The notes: a model not told the origin generated them from the sequence alone. A DNA stretch of 64,000 nt from Heyndrickxia vini (GCF_016772275.1 NZ_CP065425.1:2076653-2140652); one strand, 5' to 3'. Shown: positions 26,921 through 35,882, counted from the first letter of the stretch. Made by a program: numbers and translations.

Positions 26921-27667
26921 TTACCTTGCATTTACTTTATTTAAAAATTGCAAAAGGCGGGGATTACTGGATTGTCCGAACACTTCATTAGGAGTGCCCT
27001 GTTCAACGACTATCCCTTGATCCATAAATATCACTTGATCGGCAACATCCCGTGCAAATTGCATTTCATGTGTGACTACTACCATTGTCATTCCTTCATT
27101 AGCTAAATCTTTCATCACTTTTAATACTTCACCAACGAGCTCTGGATCAAGTGCAGATGTAGGTTCATCAAATAATATGACTTCAGGATCCATCGCCATT
27201 GCACGTGCAATCCCAACACGTTGTTGCTGTCCACCGGAAAGTTGATGTGGGTACATGTCTCCACGATCTTTTAACCCTACTTTTTCTAACAATCCTAATG
27301 CTTTTTGCTTTGATTCTGCCTTTGAACGTTTCAATACTGTAACTTGACCTTCCATGATGTTTTCCAGTGCTGTCAAATGCGGAAACAAATTATACCCTTG
27401 AAATACCATACCTGTTTGTCTGCGTATAGCCATTATTTCTTGAAGCTTTATCTTTCTATTTTCTTGAAATTCCAGTTTTCGATTTCCAATCGAAAGTGAA
27501 CCTTTATCCGGAATTTCCAATAGATTTAAACAACGCAAAAGAGTCGTTTTTCCTGAACCGGATGGTCCTATAATTACGGCAGTTTGCCCTTTTTTGATGG
27601 AAAGCGAAATTCCTTTTAAAACTTCCAAATCATGAAAACGTTTATACAGTTGTTGGATAGTTATCAT
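26921..27667 (-). CDS. tcyC: Amino acid (cystine-type) ABC transporter ATPase
   Basis: ATP-binding subunit of a polar amino acid importer, 248 residues. Walker A is GPSGSGKTT at about residues 34-42, the signature [16 protein letters not shown] at about 145-160, and Walker [15 protein letters not shown]. It is the last of three co-transcribed genes (binding protein, permease, ATPase), 13 bases after the permease. Gene order and protein lengths match Bacillus subtilis tcyABC. The cystine assignment rests on that resemblance rather than on a diagnostic residue. Confidence 0.82.
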   Translation of the reverse strand: MITIQQLYKRFHDLEVLKGISLSIKKGQTAVIIGPSGSGKTTLLRCLNLLEIPDKGSLSIGNRKLEFQENRKIKLQEIMAIRRQTGMVFQGYNLFPHLTALENIMEGQVTVLKRSKAESKQKALGLLEKVGLKDRGDMYPHQLSGGQQQRVGIARAMAMDPEVILFDEPTSALDPELVGEVLKVMKDLANEGMTMVVVTHEMQFARDVADQVIFMDQGIVVEQGTPNEVFGQSSNPRLLQFLNKVNAR

Positions 27668-27680
27668 TTTTCGTCCCTCA

Positions 27681-28364
27681 CTATTTCGCTACCGTTCGAT
27701 TATATCTCCTTTCAAGTGTAGATTGACCAAACGATAACACTGTACTAAAAATTAAATAAATGAATGCGACTTCTATATATAGCCAAAGCGGTTCATAGGT
27801 GGCAGCAACTATTTGTTGGCTTTTTTGGAACATTTCAGTAACCGTTATCGTTGCAGCAAGCGACGTATCTTTCACTAAGCTGATAAATGAATTCCCTAAA
27901 GGGGGCAAAGATACACGCATAGCTTGTGGTAATATAATTCTTCTCATTGCTTGGGATTTCTTCATCCCTATTGAATAAGCTGCTTCCCATTGGCCTTTAG
28001 GAATGGACAAAATGGATGCGCGAAATATTTCAGAGCTATATGCTCCCACATTTAAGGTGAAACCAATTATTGCTGCAGGAAATGGATCTAATGTAACTCC
28101 TAATTTAGGCAGTCCGTAAAAAAGGATAAACAATTGTACGAGTAATGGAGTCCCTCTGAAAATCCATAAATAAATTTTAGCGAGAACGATTAATGGCTTA
28201 ATTGTAGAAATACGAATAATCGCTGTAAGAAATGCTAGTATTGTTCCTAATATAAATGTAATAATGGATAGAGGAATTGTGAAATATATACCTGCTTTTA
28301 GTATAGGAAAAAAGGAATCACGTAGGATTTCTATTATTCGGATGGTAGATTCATCTGTAAACAT
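27681..28364 (-). CDS. tcyB: Amino acid (cystine-type) ABC transporter permease
   Basis: A 227-residue membrane permease of the HisMQ/polar-amino-acid family with five helices. The N-terminal export-type helix leads into [15 protein letters not shown], and the EAA coupling loop is [24 protein letters not shown] near residues 140-165. It follows the binding-protein gene by 15 bases. Related permeases work as homodimers. Substrate is inferred from the adjacent TcyA-like lipoprotein. Confidence 0.83.
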   Translation of the reverse strand: MFTDESTIRIIEILRDSFFPILKAGIYFTIPLSIITFILGTILAFLTAIIRISTIKPLIVLAKIYLWIFRGTPLLVQLFILFYGLPKLGVTLDPFPAAIIGFTLNVGAYSSEIFRASILSIPKGQWEAAYSIGMKKSQAMRRIILPQAMRVSLPPLGNSFISLVKDTSLAATITVTEMFQKSQQIVAATYEPLWLYIEVAFIYLIFSTVLSFGQSTLERRYNRTVAK

Positions 28365-28379
28365 CTTTAATCGATCCCT

Positions 28380-29174
28380 TTACTTCGACACATCTGTGCC
28401 AAACCATTTTTTTGAAATTTTTAAATAGGTCCCATCTTTTTTCATATCTGCAAGTGCTCCGTTTACAGCTTTCACTAATTCATCTGAATTTTTCCGAAAA
28501 AGAAAAGCATTACTTGTCGCATTTTTTTCTTCATAAACGATTTTTATAGGCAAATTTGGTTTGTGTTTTTTTAAATCTAAATAAGAAAGACTATCGTTTA
28601 TTGTTGCGTCAATTCGTTTTGAAGTGATTAGATCAATTGATTGGTTAAATCCATCAACGACCGTGTTTGTTGCACCATGATCTTCTGCAATTTTTCGATA
28701 ATTACTATCTAACGACTGCCCTACTTTTTTTCCTTTTAGGTCATTTAACGTTTTTATGTCATGATTATCCTTTCCTACAATTAACACAGCTTTCGAGACG
28801 ATATATGGATCTGACATATCATATTTTTTCAATCGATCCGTCCGCACGGCCACTTCATTTGCAACTAAGTCATAGCGTTTTGCATCTAACCCTGCAATCA
28901 TTCCGTCCCATTTTGTTTCAATGTACTTCGGTTTTATTTTTAATCGTTTAAATACCTCATTCGCAATGTCGATATCAAAACCAGTAAGATTCCCAGATTG
29001 GTCATGGTAGGTAAATGGTGAATATGTCCCTTCAGTGCCGATATTTACGAATCCTTTGTCTTTAATTTGGTCATAAAGATTTTTTTGTTCTTTTTTCTTG
29101 TCATTGTTTGAGCTACAAGAAGTTGCCATTATTGCTAATGCTAATATTATGAGTGTGAATAGTAATTTTCTCAT
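28380..29174 (-). CDS. tcyA: Amino acid (cystine-type) ABC substrate-binding lipoprotein
   Basis: Extracellular solute-binding protein family 3 lipoprotein, 264 residues. The signal peptide ends in lipobox ATSC (Cys20). The mature protein opens with VNIGTEGTYSPFTYHDQSGNLTGFDIDIA, a stretch shared with TcyA/FliY-type cystine-binding proteins, and has the RTDRLKKYDMSDPY ligand-site segment. It heads the three-gene importer operon. It could alternatively bind another sulfur amino acid or arginine. No S-box or T-box leader is visible in the ~160 bases upstream. Confidence 0.82.
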   Translation of the reverse strand: MRKLLFTLIILALAIMATSCSSNNDKKKEQKNLYDQIKDKGFVNIGTEGTYSPFTYHDQSGNLTGFDIDIANEVFKRLKIKPKYIETKWDGMIAGLDAKRYDLVANEVAVRTDRLKKYDMSDPYIVSKAVLIVGKDNHDIKTLNDLKGKKVGQSLDSNYRKIAEDHGATNTVVDGFNQSIDLITSKRIDATINDSLSYLDLKKHKPNLPIKIVYEEKNATSNAFLFRKNSDELVKAVNGALADMKKDGTYLKISKKWFGTDVSK

Positions 29175-29341
29175 CGAGCATCCCTCATTTTTGTATTTAT
29201 TATTTATTCTCGTAGTTTTGCCCTATGCAAAAAGGGATATGCATTTTCTCCATATTCAGTATCCTCATAATCATTAATTTCACTTCTGAAAATCACACTA
29301 TTTTTGTTTGTACATATAGTATGACAAGGAGGTGGTTAACA

Positions 29342-29527
29342 ATGGTTCAATTGTTTTTAGCTACAATCGTTGCTGGATTTGCATTACTTGGCTTAAGTCT
29401 GCTTGGTGTTGTTACGGGGACATTAGCTACAGTAGTTGAATTCATTGGAGCAGGTGCCGTTATTCTCTTTGCTATCGTACTAATTGTTAAAGCAATTATG
29501 GCTTTACTAGGAAAACTGAATGTATAA
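29342..29527 (+). CDS. Small two-helix membrane protein, 61 aa
   Basis: The ATG lies eight bases after AAGGAGGTG, which fixes this start against a longer open frame that has no ribosome site. The product is very hydrophobic and Gly-rich, with two predicted helices (residues 3-27 and 33-55) joined by a short loop and ending KLNV. I do not recognise a family. A strong terminator follows 77 bases later. It is probably a small membrane-stress or holin-like peptide, but function is not assigned. Confidence 0.65.
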   Translation: MVQLFLATIVAGFALLGLSLLGVVTGTLATVVEFIGAGAVILFAIVLIVKAIMALLGKLNV

Positions 29528-29603
29528 TCTATTTTCCTCATAAAGTATGGGAGGATGCCCAAGCTTATTTATAAGGACTTATCAATATATTTATCATTTT
29601 TCG

Positions 29604-29629
29604 AAAAAAGTGGGGTTTCCCACTTTTTT
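29604..29629 (+). terminator. Terminator after the 61-aa membrane protein gene
   Basis: A perfect 11-bp stem (AAAAAAGTGGG/CCCACTTTTTT) with a 4-base loop and a T-run. Confidence 0.85.
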
Positions 29630-29695
29630 TCTATTGATTTATCATACATATTTTTTAGCTATCAAAAGAAAATAAAGCAAAAGGAGGGTCAAACT

Positions 29696-29860
29696 TTGGT
29701 TAACCAAAACTTTGAAAAATTCCATAAGCTCCAAGAAAAACATAAGTCAAGTTATCTTGGAAAGGATACGGATCAAAAACAATTAAATCCAGATCCAGAA
29801 TATAATAATCAATCGAATACCGATAAAGCAATTGGAGCAACAGGAAGAGAACTAAAATAG
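29696..29860 (+). CDS. Small hydrophilic protein, 54 aa (TTG start)
   Basis: The TTG start is seven bases after AAAGGAGGG; the open frame extends upstream through the preceding terminator, so this start is preferred. The product begins MVNQNFEKFHKLQEKHKSSY and ends TDKAIGATGRELK. It is highly charged and Asn/Gln-rich with no hydrophobic stretch. I do not recognise a named family; composition resembles small spore or stress proteins. A hairpin follows directly at the stop codon. Confidence 0.65.
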   Translation: MVNQNFEKFHKLQEKHKSSYLGKDTDQKQLNPDPEYNNQSNTDKAIGATGRELK

Positions 29861-29883
29861 GCTAGGGGTTTTATCCCCTGGCC
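29860..29883. terminator. Hairpin between the 54-aa gene and the YitT-like gene
   Basis: A 9-bp stem (GGCTAGGGG/CCCCTGGCC, one G-U) with a 6-base loop between converging genes. The T-run is short, so termination strength is uncertain. Confidence 0.6.
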
Positions 29884-29892
29884 GCTTTACTT

Positions 29893-30471
29893 TTAAACAT
29901 AAAATTCTACTTTTTTAAACGAGTTGAGTATGCTTACAACGAGCCCTACACAAGAAATTGTAATAAATGAAAAAATAAGCTTCCCATCTTTTAATACATA
30001 CATACCGATGAATATAATCAATGCATCAATGATGAATATTATAATACCAGGATTAATTGACGACCATTTTGATATTAATAAAGCTAATAGGTCGACACCA
30101 CCGGGACTTGTATGATGTCGTAACATAATTCCTACTCCAATCCCTATACATAGACCGCCCAAAATCGCACTTAGAAGGATTGGTAACTGGATTATTCCTG
30201 CGAGTGGGAAAAATAAATCAATCATAATTGATGAAATACACATGCCTATCAAGCCATTAATAAAATATGATTTATCAAATGTAAGAGCCAATAAATATAT
30301 CGGTGTATTTAAAAGGATAATCAGATGACCTAATTTAAATCCCCAAAGGTATTTTAATAGTAAACTGACACCGAATATCCCGCCATTTATTAAATGTAAT
30401 GGCAAAATAAATACATTGATACCAATAGCAATAAATATACAAGCAACAGTAATAATGATGATTCTTTTCAT
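29893..30471 (-). CDS. YitT-family membrane protein (short form)
   Basis: A 192-residue membrane protein with five to six helices. It has the YitT-family signatures HLINGGIFGVSLLLKY and GIGVGIMLRHHTSPGGVDLLALL. It lacks the C-terminal cytoplasmic DUF2179 domain that longer YitT proteins carry. The start is the ATG eight bases after AAGGGTGGG; an in-frame GTG four codons upstream is within the ribosome site. The family has no established transport substrate. Confidence 0.82.
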   Translation of the reverse strand: MKRIIIITVACIFIAIGINVFILPLHLINGGIFGVSLLLKYLWGFKLGHLIILLNTPIYLLALTFDKSYFINGLIGMCISSIMIDLFFPLAGIIQLPILLSAILGGLCIGIGVGIMLRHHTSPGGVDLLALLISKWSSINPGIIIFIIDALIIFIGMYVLKDGKLIFSFITISCVGLVVSILNSFKKVEFYV

Positions 30472-30697
30472 TACTTTTCCCACCCTTGTCCGAATGACCT
30501 ACTTCATATATATGATGGGACAAGGAAAATAAACCTTTATTTATATTTCGAATATTGACTTACTATGTAATTAACAGCACCTACTTTTTCAGTTCTCAGT
30601 AATTTCTTCTCGTGTTCTTACAATTCCCATTCCTATTGGTAAATAGCTTCACTTGCTCATTTTTAAATTCTCTTTTTTTGCACGATACAATTTAATA

Positions 30698-31306
30698 TTA
30701 TCTATTTATAAATTTTTTTGCTGCTTCCTTCGGATTTTTTGCTTTCATAATTGCGGAAACTACCGCAATTCCAGAAAAATTTATTTCTTTTAGTTGCTGA
30801 ACATTTTCTAAAGTTATTCCACCAATTGCTACAGCTGGTATGTTTACGGAATCTCTAACAGCTTTTAACGTTTTTTTAGGTAACACAATTGCATCCTGTT
30901 TTGTTTTTGTAGAAAAGGCAGACCCTATTCCAATATAATCAGCTCCATTTTTTTCCGCTAATTGTGCTTGTTCGACCGTTTGCGCAGAAACGCCAATAAT
31001 CATTGACCGGGGAACTATTCGCTTTAAGGCAGAAAGCGGCATATCGTTTTGACCAACATGGATGCCATCAGCCCCTACCGCTAACGCAATATCAACACGA
31101 TCATTTATGATTAAAGGCACTTGATAGCTTTTTAACAACGCTTTTAGATGTATTGCTTTTTTATAAAATGCGAGTCCATCGGTGTCCTTTTCACGAAGTT
31201 GAACGATCGTCACTCCACCTTGTACAGCTTCTTCAACAATTGATAAAAGTTCGCCTATTGGAGTTCGTTCATCGGTAACTAAATAAAGATTGTAATTAAC
31301 ATTCAC
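30698..31306 (-). CDS. thiE: Thiamine-phosphate synthase (GTG start)
   Basis: Joins HMP-PP and thiazole phosphate to form thiamine phosphate; 202 residues, TIM-barrel fold. Motifs are QLREKDT, INDRVDIALAVGADGIHVGQ, GVSAQT, YIGIGSAFSTKTKQDA (where many enzymes have GPxFxTxTK) and VAIGGI. The GTG start lies seven bases after AAGAGGTG and overlaps the thiM stop by 11 bases. Last gene of thiD-thiM-thiE, controlled by upstream TPP riboswitches. No terminator is visible downstream in the 220 bases before the YitT-like gene. Confidence 0.92.
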   Translation of the reverse strand: MNVNYNLYLVTDERTPIGELLSIVEEAVQGGVTIVQLREKDTDGLAFYKKAIHLKALLKSYQVPLIINDRVDIALAVGADGIHVGQNDMPLSALKRIVPRSMIIGVSAQTVEQAQLAEKNGADYIGIGSAFSTKTKQDAIVLPKKTLKAVRDSVNIPAVAIGGITLENVQQLKEINFSGIAVVSAIMKAKNPKEAAKKFINR

Positions 31307-32105
31307 GTATTTGCACCTCTTTAGCAAGAATTTCCTCGTTCATTCGAAAGATTTCATCCATCAGCTTTAATTTATATGTTCCAATTCCCTCGTTTATTTC
31401 CAAGTGTTGTGTTGCACGCTCTCCCGAAAGAGACATAATTGACATTCCGGTTATGGCAGCTTCTAAATGATCAGATGCGACGGCAGATATACTTCCTATG
31501 AGTGAAGTAGACATACATCCCGTTCCAGTTATTCTTGTTAACTTTTCATCTCCATTTGATAGGAAATAGTTCTTACTTCCGTTGGATACGACGTCTACTT
31601 TGCCGCTTATGCCAACAACACATTGGAATGCATTGGCAGCTTGCTGAGCTATTTCAATCGATGGTACAGATCCTTCACCCGCGTCGACTCCTTTTGTTCC
31701 ACCTGTACCACCAATTAATGTATGTATTTCACTGCTATTCCCACGGATGATTGCCATCTTTACTTTTTCTAATAGTTCCATAGATCGTTCTGTTCGATAA
31801 GTTGTTGCGCCAACACCGACAGGATCCAATACAACTGGAATTCCTTTTTTATTAGCAGCGATTCCCGCATGCAGCATGGATTCGAAAACAAGATCATGAA
31901 TCGTTCCTAAGTTGATAATTAAGGCATCAGCTAGATGAATCATCTCTTCTACCTCTTTCATTTCGGTCGCCATTACTGGTGAAGCTCCGATTGCTAGTGT
32001 GACATTAGCACAATCATTTATAGTTACGACATTTGTCATATGGTGAATAAGTGGTTTTTTTTCTTTAACTAATGTCAATAACCGTGTCATTTTTGAAATT
32101 TCCAT
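31296..32105 (-). CDS. thiM: Hydroxyethylthiazole kinase
   Basis: Phosphorylates the thiazole alcohol (THZ) in thiamine salvage; 269 residues, ribokinase-like fold. Motifs are MTNVVTINDCANVTLAIGASPVM near the N-terminus, LDPVGVGATTYR, IRGNSSEI and the anion-hole segment ITGTGCMSTSLIG with catalytic Cys. It lies 16 bases after thiD and overlaps thiE by 11 bases. With ThiD and ThiE it forms a salvage pathway; the de novo genes thiC/thiG are not in the window. Confidence 0.94.
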   Translation of the reverse strand: MEISKMTRLLTLVKEKKPLIHHMTNVVTINDCANVTLAIGASPVMATEMKEVEEMIHLADALIINLGTIHDLVFESMLHAGIAANKKGIPVVLDPVGVGATTYRTERSMELLEKVKMAIIRGNSSEIHTLIGGTGGTKGVDAGEGSVPSIEIAQQAANAFQCVVGISGKVDVVSNGSKNYFLSNGDEKLTRITGTGCMSTSLIGSISAVASDHLEAAITGMSIMSLSGERATQHLEINEGIGTYKLKLMDEIFRMNEEILAKEVQIREC

Positions 32106-32121
32106 TGGAAAACCTCCACTA

Positions 32122-32928
32122 TTATTTGTCTACTAGTCCAGCACGCTCATATAATTGGAAGAAATGGTTTGTTGGACCATGTCCATTACCTATTTCAAGG
32201 CTATGTTCAATAGCTACCGTAATATAATCTTTTGCCTTTTTAACTGCGCTCAATAGCGTTTCTTCCTGAGCTATAAAAGCCGCGATCGCTGAAGATAACG
32301 TACACCCTGTTCCATGAACATTTTTCGTATGAATTCTTTTCCCGTATAGCCATGTAAATTGATTTCCGTCAAAAAATAAATCATTAGGATCTCCTTCTAA
32401 ATGGCCACCTTTTAATAAAACATTTTTAGCACCAAGTTCCTTTAATTTGAGGCAAGCGTGATACATGTCTTCAATCGTACAAATTCTACTATCTGTTAAA
32501 CATTCAGCTTCAGGTATATTAGGTGTAATTAGTGTGACAATTGGCAGCAATTTTTCTTTTAACGCTTCAATCGCATTTTGCTGCAATAAATGGTGACCAC
32601 CTTTCGATATCATTACTGGATCAAGGATGATATGCTGCGGATGATACGTAATTAATTCCTTTGCAACTACGGTAACATTCTCTTCCGTTCCGAGCATTCC
32701 AATTTTAACTGCATCAACCGGAATGTCATTGAAAATAGCAGATATTTGATCACGGATCATTTGTGAATCAATCATTTGCACAGATTTTACTTCCGTTGTG
32801 TTTTGGGCAGTAACTGCGGTAATAACCGACATTCCAAACACACCTAAGGAAGAAAATGTTTTAATATCTGCTTGTATCCCAGCTCCACCTCCTGAATCAG
32901 ATCCTGCGATTGTAAGTGCTGTTTTCAT
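32122..32928 (-). CDS. thiD: Hydroxymethylpyrimidine/phosphomethylpyrimidine kinase
   Basis: Kinase that phosphorylates HMP and HMP-P in thiamine synthesis and salvage; 268 residues. Motifs are [22 protein letters not shown] at the N-terminus, [31 protein letters not shown] and [16 protein letters not shown]. The start is the ATG eight bases after GGAGG; an in-frame TTG overlaps the ribosome site. First gene of the thiDME operon, about 55 bases downstream of the second riboswitch terminator. Confidence 0.93.
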   Translation of the reverse strand: MKTALTIAGSDSGGGAGIQADIKTFSSLGVFGMSVITAVTAQNTTEVKSVQMIDSQMIRDQISAIFNDIPVDAVKIGMLGTEENVTVVAKELITYHPQHIILDPVMISKGGHHLLQQNAIEALKEKLLPIVTLITPNIPEAECLTDSRICTIEDMYHACLKLKELGAKNVLLKGGHLEGDPNDLFFDGNQFTWLYGKRIHTKNVHGTGCTLSSAIAAFIAQEETLLSAVKKAKDYITVAIEHSLEIGNGHGPTNHFFQLYERAGLVDK

Positions 32929-32981
32929 GAACGATTCCTCCAAACGTTTGATTTTTGTTAGGAAGCTCTTCTTTTTCCTAC

Positions 32982-33012
32982 AAAAAAGCCGCTTTCCACA
33001 ATAGAAAGCGGC
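32982..33012 (-). terminator. Riboswitch-controlled terminator proximal to thiD
   Basis: A perfect 9-bp stem (GCCGCTTTC/GAAAGCGGC) with a 7-base loop, followed on the minus strand by six Ts. It lies about 40 bases after the proximal TPP aptamer and before thiD, the position of an expression platform terminator. Confidence 0.85.
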
Positions 33013-33052
33013 AATAACTGAACTGTAACTAGAATATACAGAATAGCTATTT

Positions 33053-33140
33053 AGACCGCTTCCCTACGCCGGCATAATCCGGATCAGGTACAAAGGGTTT
33101 CAATCAATGATATCTCTCAGCCTATGGCTCCCCTAGCAGA
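33053..33140 (-). promoter_or_regulatory. TPP riboswitch, proximal copy
   Basis: On the minus strand the aptamer shows all conserved THI-element blocks in order: AGGGGAGCC, GGCTGAGAG, ACCCTTTGTACCTGATCCGG, ATGCCGGCGTAGGGAAG. It lies between the upstream riboswitch/terminator unit and the thiD terminator. Thiamine pyrophosphate binding should favour the downstream terminator and switch off thiDME. Confidence 0.93.
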
Positions 33141-33161
33141 AAAAATTATGAAATTGTACAC

Positions 33162-33192
33162 AAAAAAGCCCATCGTAAGTTTTTAGATGGGC
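33162..33192 (-). terminator. Riboswitch-controlled terminator of the distal unit
   Basis: A GCCCATC/GATGGGC stem with a loop of about 10 bases, followed on the minus strand by a run of six or more Ts. It separates the two TPP aptamers, so the distal aptamer has its own expression platform. Confidence 0.82.
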
Positions 33193-33210
33193 AGAATTGA
33201 ATTATTTCTC

Positions 33211-33301
33211 ATACTCCCACTTCCTTACGCCAGCATAAACTGGATCAAGTTCAAAGGGTCCAGAACATCTCTGTCTCAGTCTTATTTAGACTCCCCTAGT
33301 G
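33211..33301 (-). promoter_or_regulatory. TPP riboswitch, distal copy
   Basis: Second complete THI-element upstream of the first: TAGGGGAGTC, GACTGAGACAGAG, ACCCTTTGAACTTGATCCAG, ATGCTGGCGTAAGGAAG. The core CTGAGA and the TGATC...ATGCTGGCG blocks are intact, with a few differences from the proximal copy (GAGAC for GAGAG, ACTTGAT for ACCTGAT). Both aptamers are in tandem on one leader RNA. Confidence 0.9.
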
Positions 33302-33712
33302 AAAAACTATTCATTTAAGTATATGTTAGCATAAATTAGATGAAAAGAAAGAGTATTTTTGCATATTTAACATTTGGTTATTAGTAATATTCTAAACACT
33401 ATTCTTTGCACAAAAAAATCAGCTCCCGACTGGAAACTGATTTATGAGTTGTCAATTAAGGGCCGCCTTTGCCGTATGAGTAGTAAGAAAGTTTTAAACC
33501 ACCACTCCTCAAAGTGGGTGTTTGCAGAAACGTTCTTGCTTGTCTTCCATGCCATATAGGCGAAAGCTTGTCATTCCAGTTTCAATATAAAACTCCCTGT
33601 TACAGCTTAAAGGTTAAAACTTTATTATCAATACGTACAATGCAGCTTGTATTGTTATATTACTTTATTATAATTATTTTTTCAAGTGAAATGATTTCCT
33701 GGAATAATAAAA
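33302..33712. other. Non-coding stretch upstream of the thi leader
   Basis: About 410 bases without a supported gene. The part nearest the riboswitches must hold the thi promoter on the minus strand, but I see no strong -35/-10 pair. Between about 33430 and 33620 the base composition is less AT-biased, with local inverted-repeat fragments (CCACCACTCC...GTGGGTG near 33500; CTGGAAACTG near 33429 and CCAGTTTC near 33578). This could be a remnant of a small mobile element or an RNA. No open reading frame here has a ribosome site. Confidence 0.4.
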
Positions 33713-33901
33713 CTACCTCCAAAAAATACCTATTAAAACAATCGCACCTAATAAGATCCCCCCAATTTGTCCGACAAGACCTGTTGACAATGCCGGACGA
33801 CTTTTTTGATCTTTTAATATTTCTACCTGTGCAGATAACTGATTTACTTGATTTCGCAGTTCTTGAATTTCATATTTTAATTGTTCATTTTCTTGTGTCA
33901 T
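33713..33901 (-). CDS. Small coiled-coil, tail-anchored membrane protein, 62 aa
   Basis: A 62-residue protein starting at ATG six bases after TAGGGGGAT. Residues 2-33 form a clear heptad coiled coil (ENEQLKYEIQELRNQVNQLS...), residues 40-60 form one Gly-rich hydrophobic helix, and it ends IFWR. The layout suggests a cytoplasmic coiled coil anchored by a C-terminal helix. No family recognised. It is followed by divergent or unrelated genes and has no visible operon partner. Confidence 0.7.
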   Translation of the reverse strand: MTQENEQLKYEIQELRNQVNQLSAQVEILKDQKSRPALSTGLVGQIGGILLGAIVLIGIFWR

Positions 33902-33986
33902 GTAAAATCCCCCTAATTTTTATGCTATCATGTCATTTTTATGAATGCATGTGCAATAATATTTTGAAATTATTGAGGGTGGTTGT

Positions 33987-34910
33987 CTAAATCCACTGAC
34001 TTGTTTTATATCTTCGGTTATAATGTTTTTTCAATCCAACGGCTAAAAGTTGAAATGATACAATCGCAAACAGTAAGCATACTAATGGAATGAAAAGAAC
34101 GAAATGGTTTCCCCACAAATTATCCCTTGCCTGTCCTACTAAACCCGCCCATTCTTTCGTAATTGAATGATATAAAGTTGGTGAGGTTTCTAGCTTCGTT
34201 CCCCCTATAAAAATATTGAATAATGCTAATTGTCCCATCACAGTGATCGCTGTAACAATTTCAAGAACAAATAATATGACAATATCCTCTTTTAAATGCG
34301 GAATGATATGATTATTAATGATTCCCCACTTTGACGTTCCTGTTGTGATCGCGGATTCGATAAAAGGTGAGCGATATACTTGAACCGTTTTTTCACGAAT
34401 CGATGCTGCCACACTCGGAATTCCGATTATCGTCGATACGATGATAAAAACGACGATTAATGATAGAGGTCTAATATTTGGATTAAAAGAAATCGGCCAT
34501 AAAATAAAATATATGATTAAAAATGATGGGAGATACGATAAGGAATTTTCAAATGACTCCCAAAAATGCAACCTCTTTTTCATAATCCCTGTAAATAATC
34601 CAATTCCCAACCCTAAAATGATTTTTAATAAAGCAATTGATATCGCAATAAAAACAGTATATTTCGCACCATAAATTAATAATGTAAGTAAATCATATCC
34701 CCATTTATCTGTTCCTAACGGATATTCCTTGTATGTAAACGGAGCTAGGGGTGGAAATGCCATATTTTTTTCTCCGTATTGATAGATCGTAATACTGTCT
34801 GTTAATTTATGAGGGGCAAGCAATGGACCAAATATTGAAATCCCGCATAAAAATAACACCATAATGGTACTGATGATTAAATACGGATTCCATGTTCTTT
34901 TTTTATGCAT
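33987..34910 (-). CDS. Dipeptide/oligopeptide-type ABC permease, DppC/OppC-like
   Basis: A 307-residue permease with about six helices. The N-terminal FGPLLAPHKLTD and LAPFTYKEYPLGTDKWGYDLLTLLIYGAKYT segments are characteristic of OppC/DppC-type subunits, and the coupling loop is ESAITTGTSKWGIINNHIIPHLKED. The ATG at 34910 overlaps the end of the upstream permease gene by eight bases; an in-frame TTG six codons earlier is possible. No ATPase or binding protein gene lies nearby, so partners must be encoded elsewhere. Confidence 0.78.
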   Translation of the reverse strand: MHKKRTWNPYLIISTIMVLFLCGISIFGPLLAPHKLTDSITIYQYGEKNMAFPPLAPFTYKEYPLGTDKWGYDLLTLLIYGAKYTVFIAISIALLKIILGLGIGLFTGIMKKRLHFWESFENSLSYLPSFLIIYFILWPISFNPNIRPLSLIVVFIIVSTIIGIPSVAASIREKTVQVYRSPFIESAITTGTSKWGIINNHIIPHLKEDIVILFVLEIVTAITVMGQLALFNIFIGGTKLETSPTLYHSITKEWAGLVGQARDNLWGNHFVLFIPLVCLLFAIVSFQLLAVGLKKHYNRRYKTSQWI

Positions 34911-35772
34911 TGATAAACACCCGCTCAATCATATAGAAAAGTAATTTTATAAACAAATAACAAAGTGTTGCAATTGCTAATAAGATTAACAATGATAAAA
35001 AGACTTTCTGAAACTGATAATCAGCAAATATAAAAATGGTTAATCCTTTAATATTAAATAAATATTCGATAATAAATAAATTTCCTATTGTAAATGAAAG
35101 AGCTTTTTTTAAATCAGCAAATATATAAGGAATTAAGTTTTTCAATATATGTCGACCGTTAATATAGTGTCTATCCAGCCCTTTGCCGACGGCAGTTCTT
35201 ATGTATTCCATACCAGACAATTCTATATATCTTGAAGAAATCATTTTAAATAAATAAAATGTTGGCATTAATGAAAGGATGGAAATTGGAAACCACAAAT
35301 TAACTGATTCAGAAAATGGTGATAACGTAATGACACGAATATTCGTCCATTTGTAAAATTCAACCGCTACGGCAATGGAAAAAATAATAATGATAAAGTC
35401 GGGAATAATGGAAAATATATTTATGAACCAACGAAACAGTTTTGTCATCTTTAAGTAACTTAGAAAAACACCGAAGATAAGAGAAAATAATAAAGCGACT
35501 AAGATGCTTGAAAACAAAAGAATTGCCGAGTTTTTTGAAAATGATTGAATATCGTTCAACACAGAGTGTGCGACACCATTTATACTATATGTACCAAAAG
35601 TTCCAACTTGAAGTGATGTGAAGAATGTTGGAATATTCATAAACATATCTTCGGGATGAAATTCTAAAATTGCTTCTCCGTGTTTGTTACTAATTCCAAA
35701 CATAGATGGAATACTAGTGACTATAAAGATGATTACAACTATTAAAATAAATTGCATTAATCTTTTTATCAA
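34903..35772 (-). CDS. Dipeptide/oligopeptide-type ABC permease, DppB/OppB-like (TTG start)
   Basis: A 289-residue permease. One N-terminal helix is followed by an extracytoplasmic segment (about residues 30-85) and five helices. The coupling loop EYIRTAVGKGLDRHYINGRHILKNLIPY resembles the OppB form (YIRTARAKGLxxxxVxxxHxLRNALxP). The start is placed at TTG five to six bases after AAGGTGA; the frame continues upstream without a ribosome site. It pairs with the overlapping DppC-like gene. Sequence divergence from standard OppB and lack of the other subunits leave the substrate unknown. Confidence 0.75.
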   Translation of the reverse strand: MIKRLMQFILIVVIIFIVTSIPSMFGISNKHGEAILEFHPEDMFMNIPTFFTSLQVGTFGTYSINGVAHSVLNDIQSFSKNSAILLFSSILVALLFSLIFGVFLSYLKMTKLFRWFINIFSIIPDFIIIIFSIAVAVEFYKWTNIRVITLSPFSESVNLWFPISILSLMPTFYLFKMISSRYIELSGMEYIRTAVGKGLDRHYINGRHILKNLIPYIFADLKKALSFTIGNLFIIEYLFNIKGLTIFIFADYQFQKVFLSLLILLAIATLCYLFIKLLFYMIERVFINA

Positions 35773-35882
35773 ACATCTCACCTTCACCTCATTATTAGTC
35801 AATATAGATTATATTTTACCAAAATAGGTTGAATTTTTATACTATTTTTAATAGTCCTTCATTATTTTTCTTTATAAAAAGT

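Noticed and set aside
33514-33990. Plus-strand open frame of 158 codons over the thi upstream region
   Set aside because: Runs across the small coiled-coil gene on the other strand, has no ribosome site and looks like random hydrophobic sequence.
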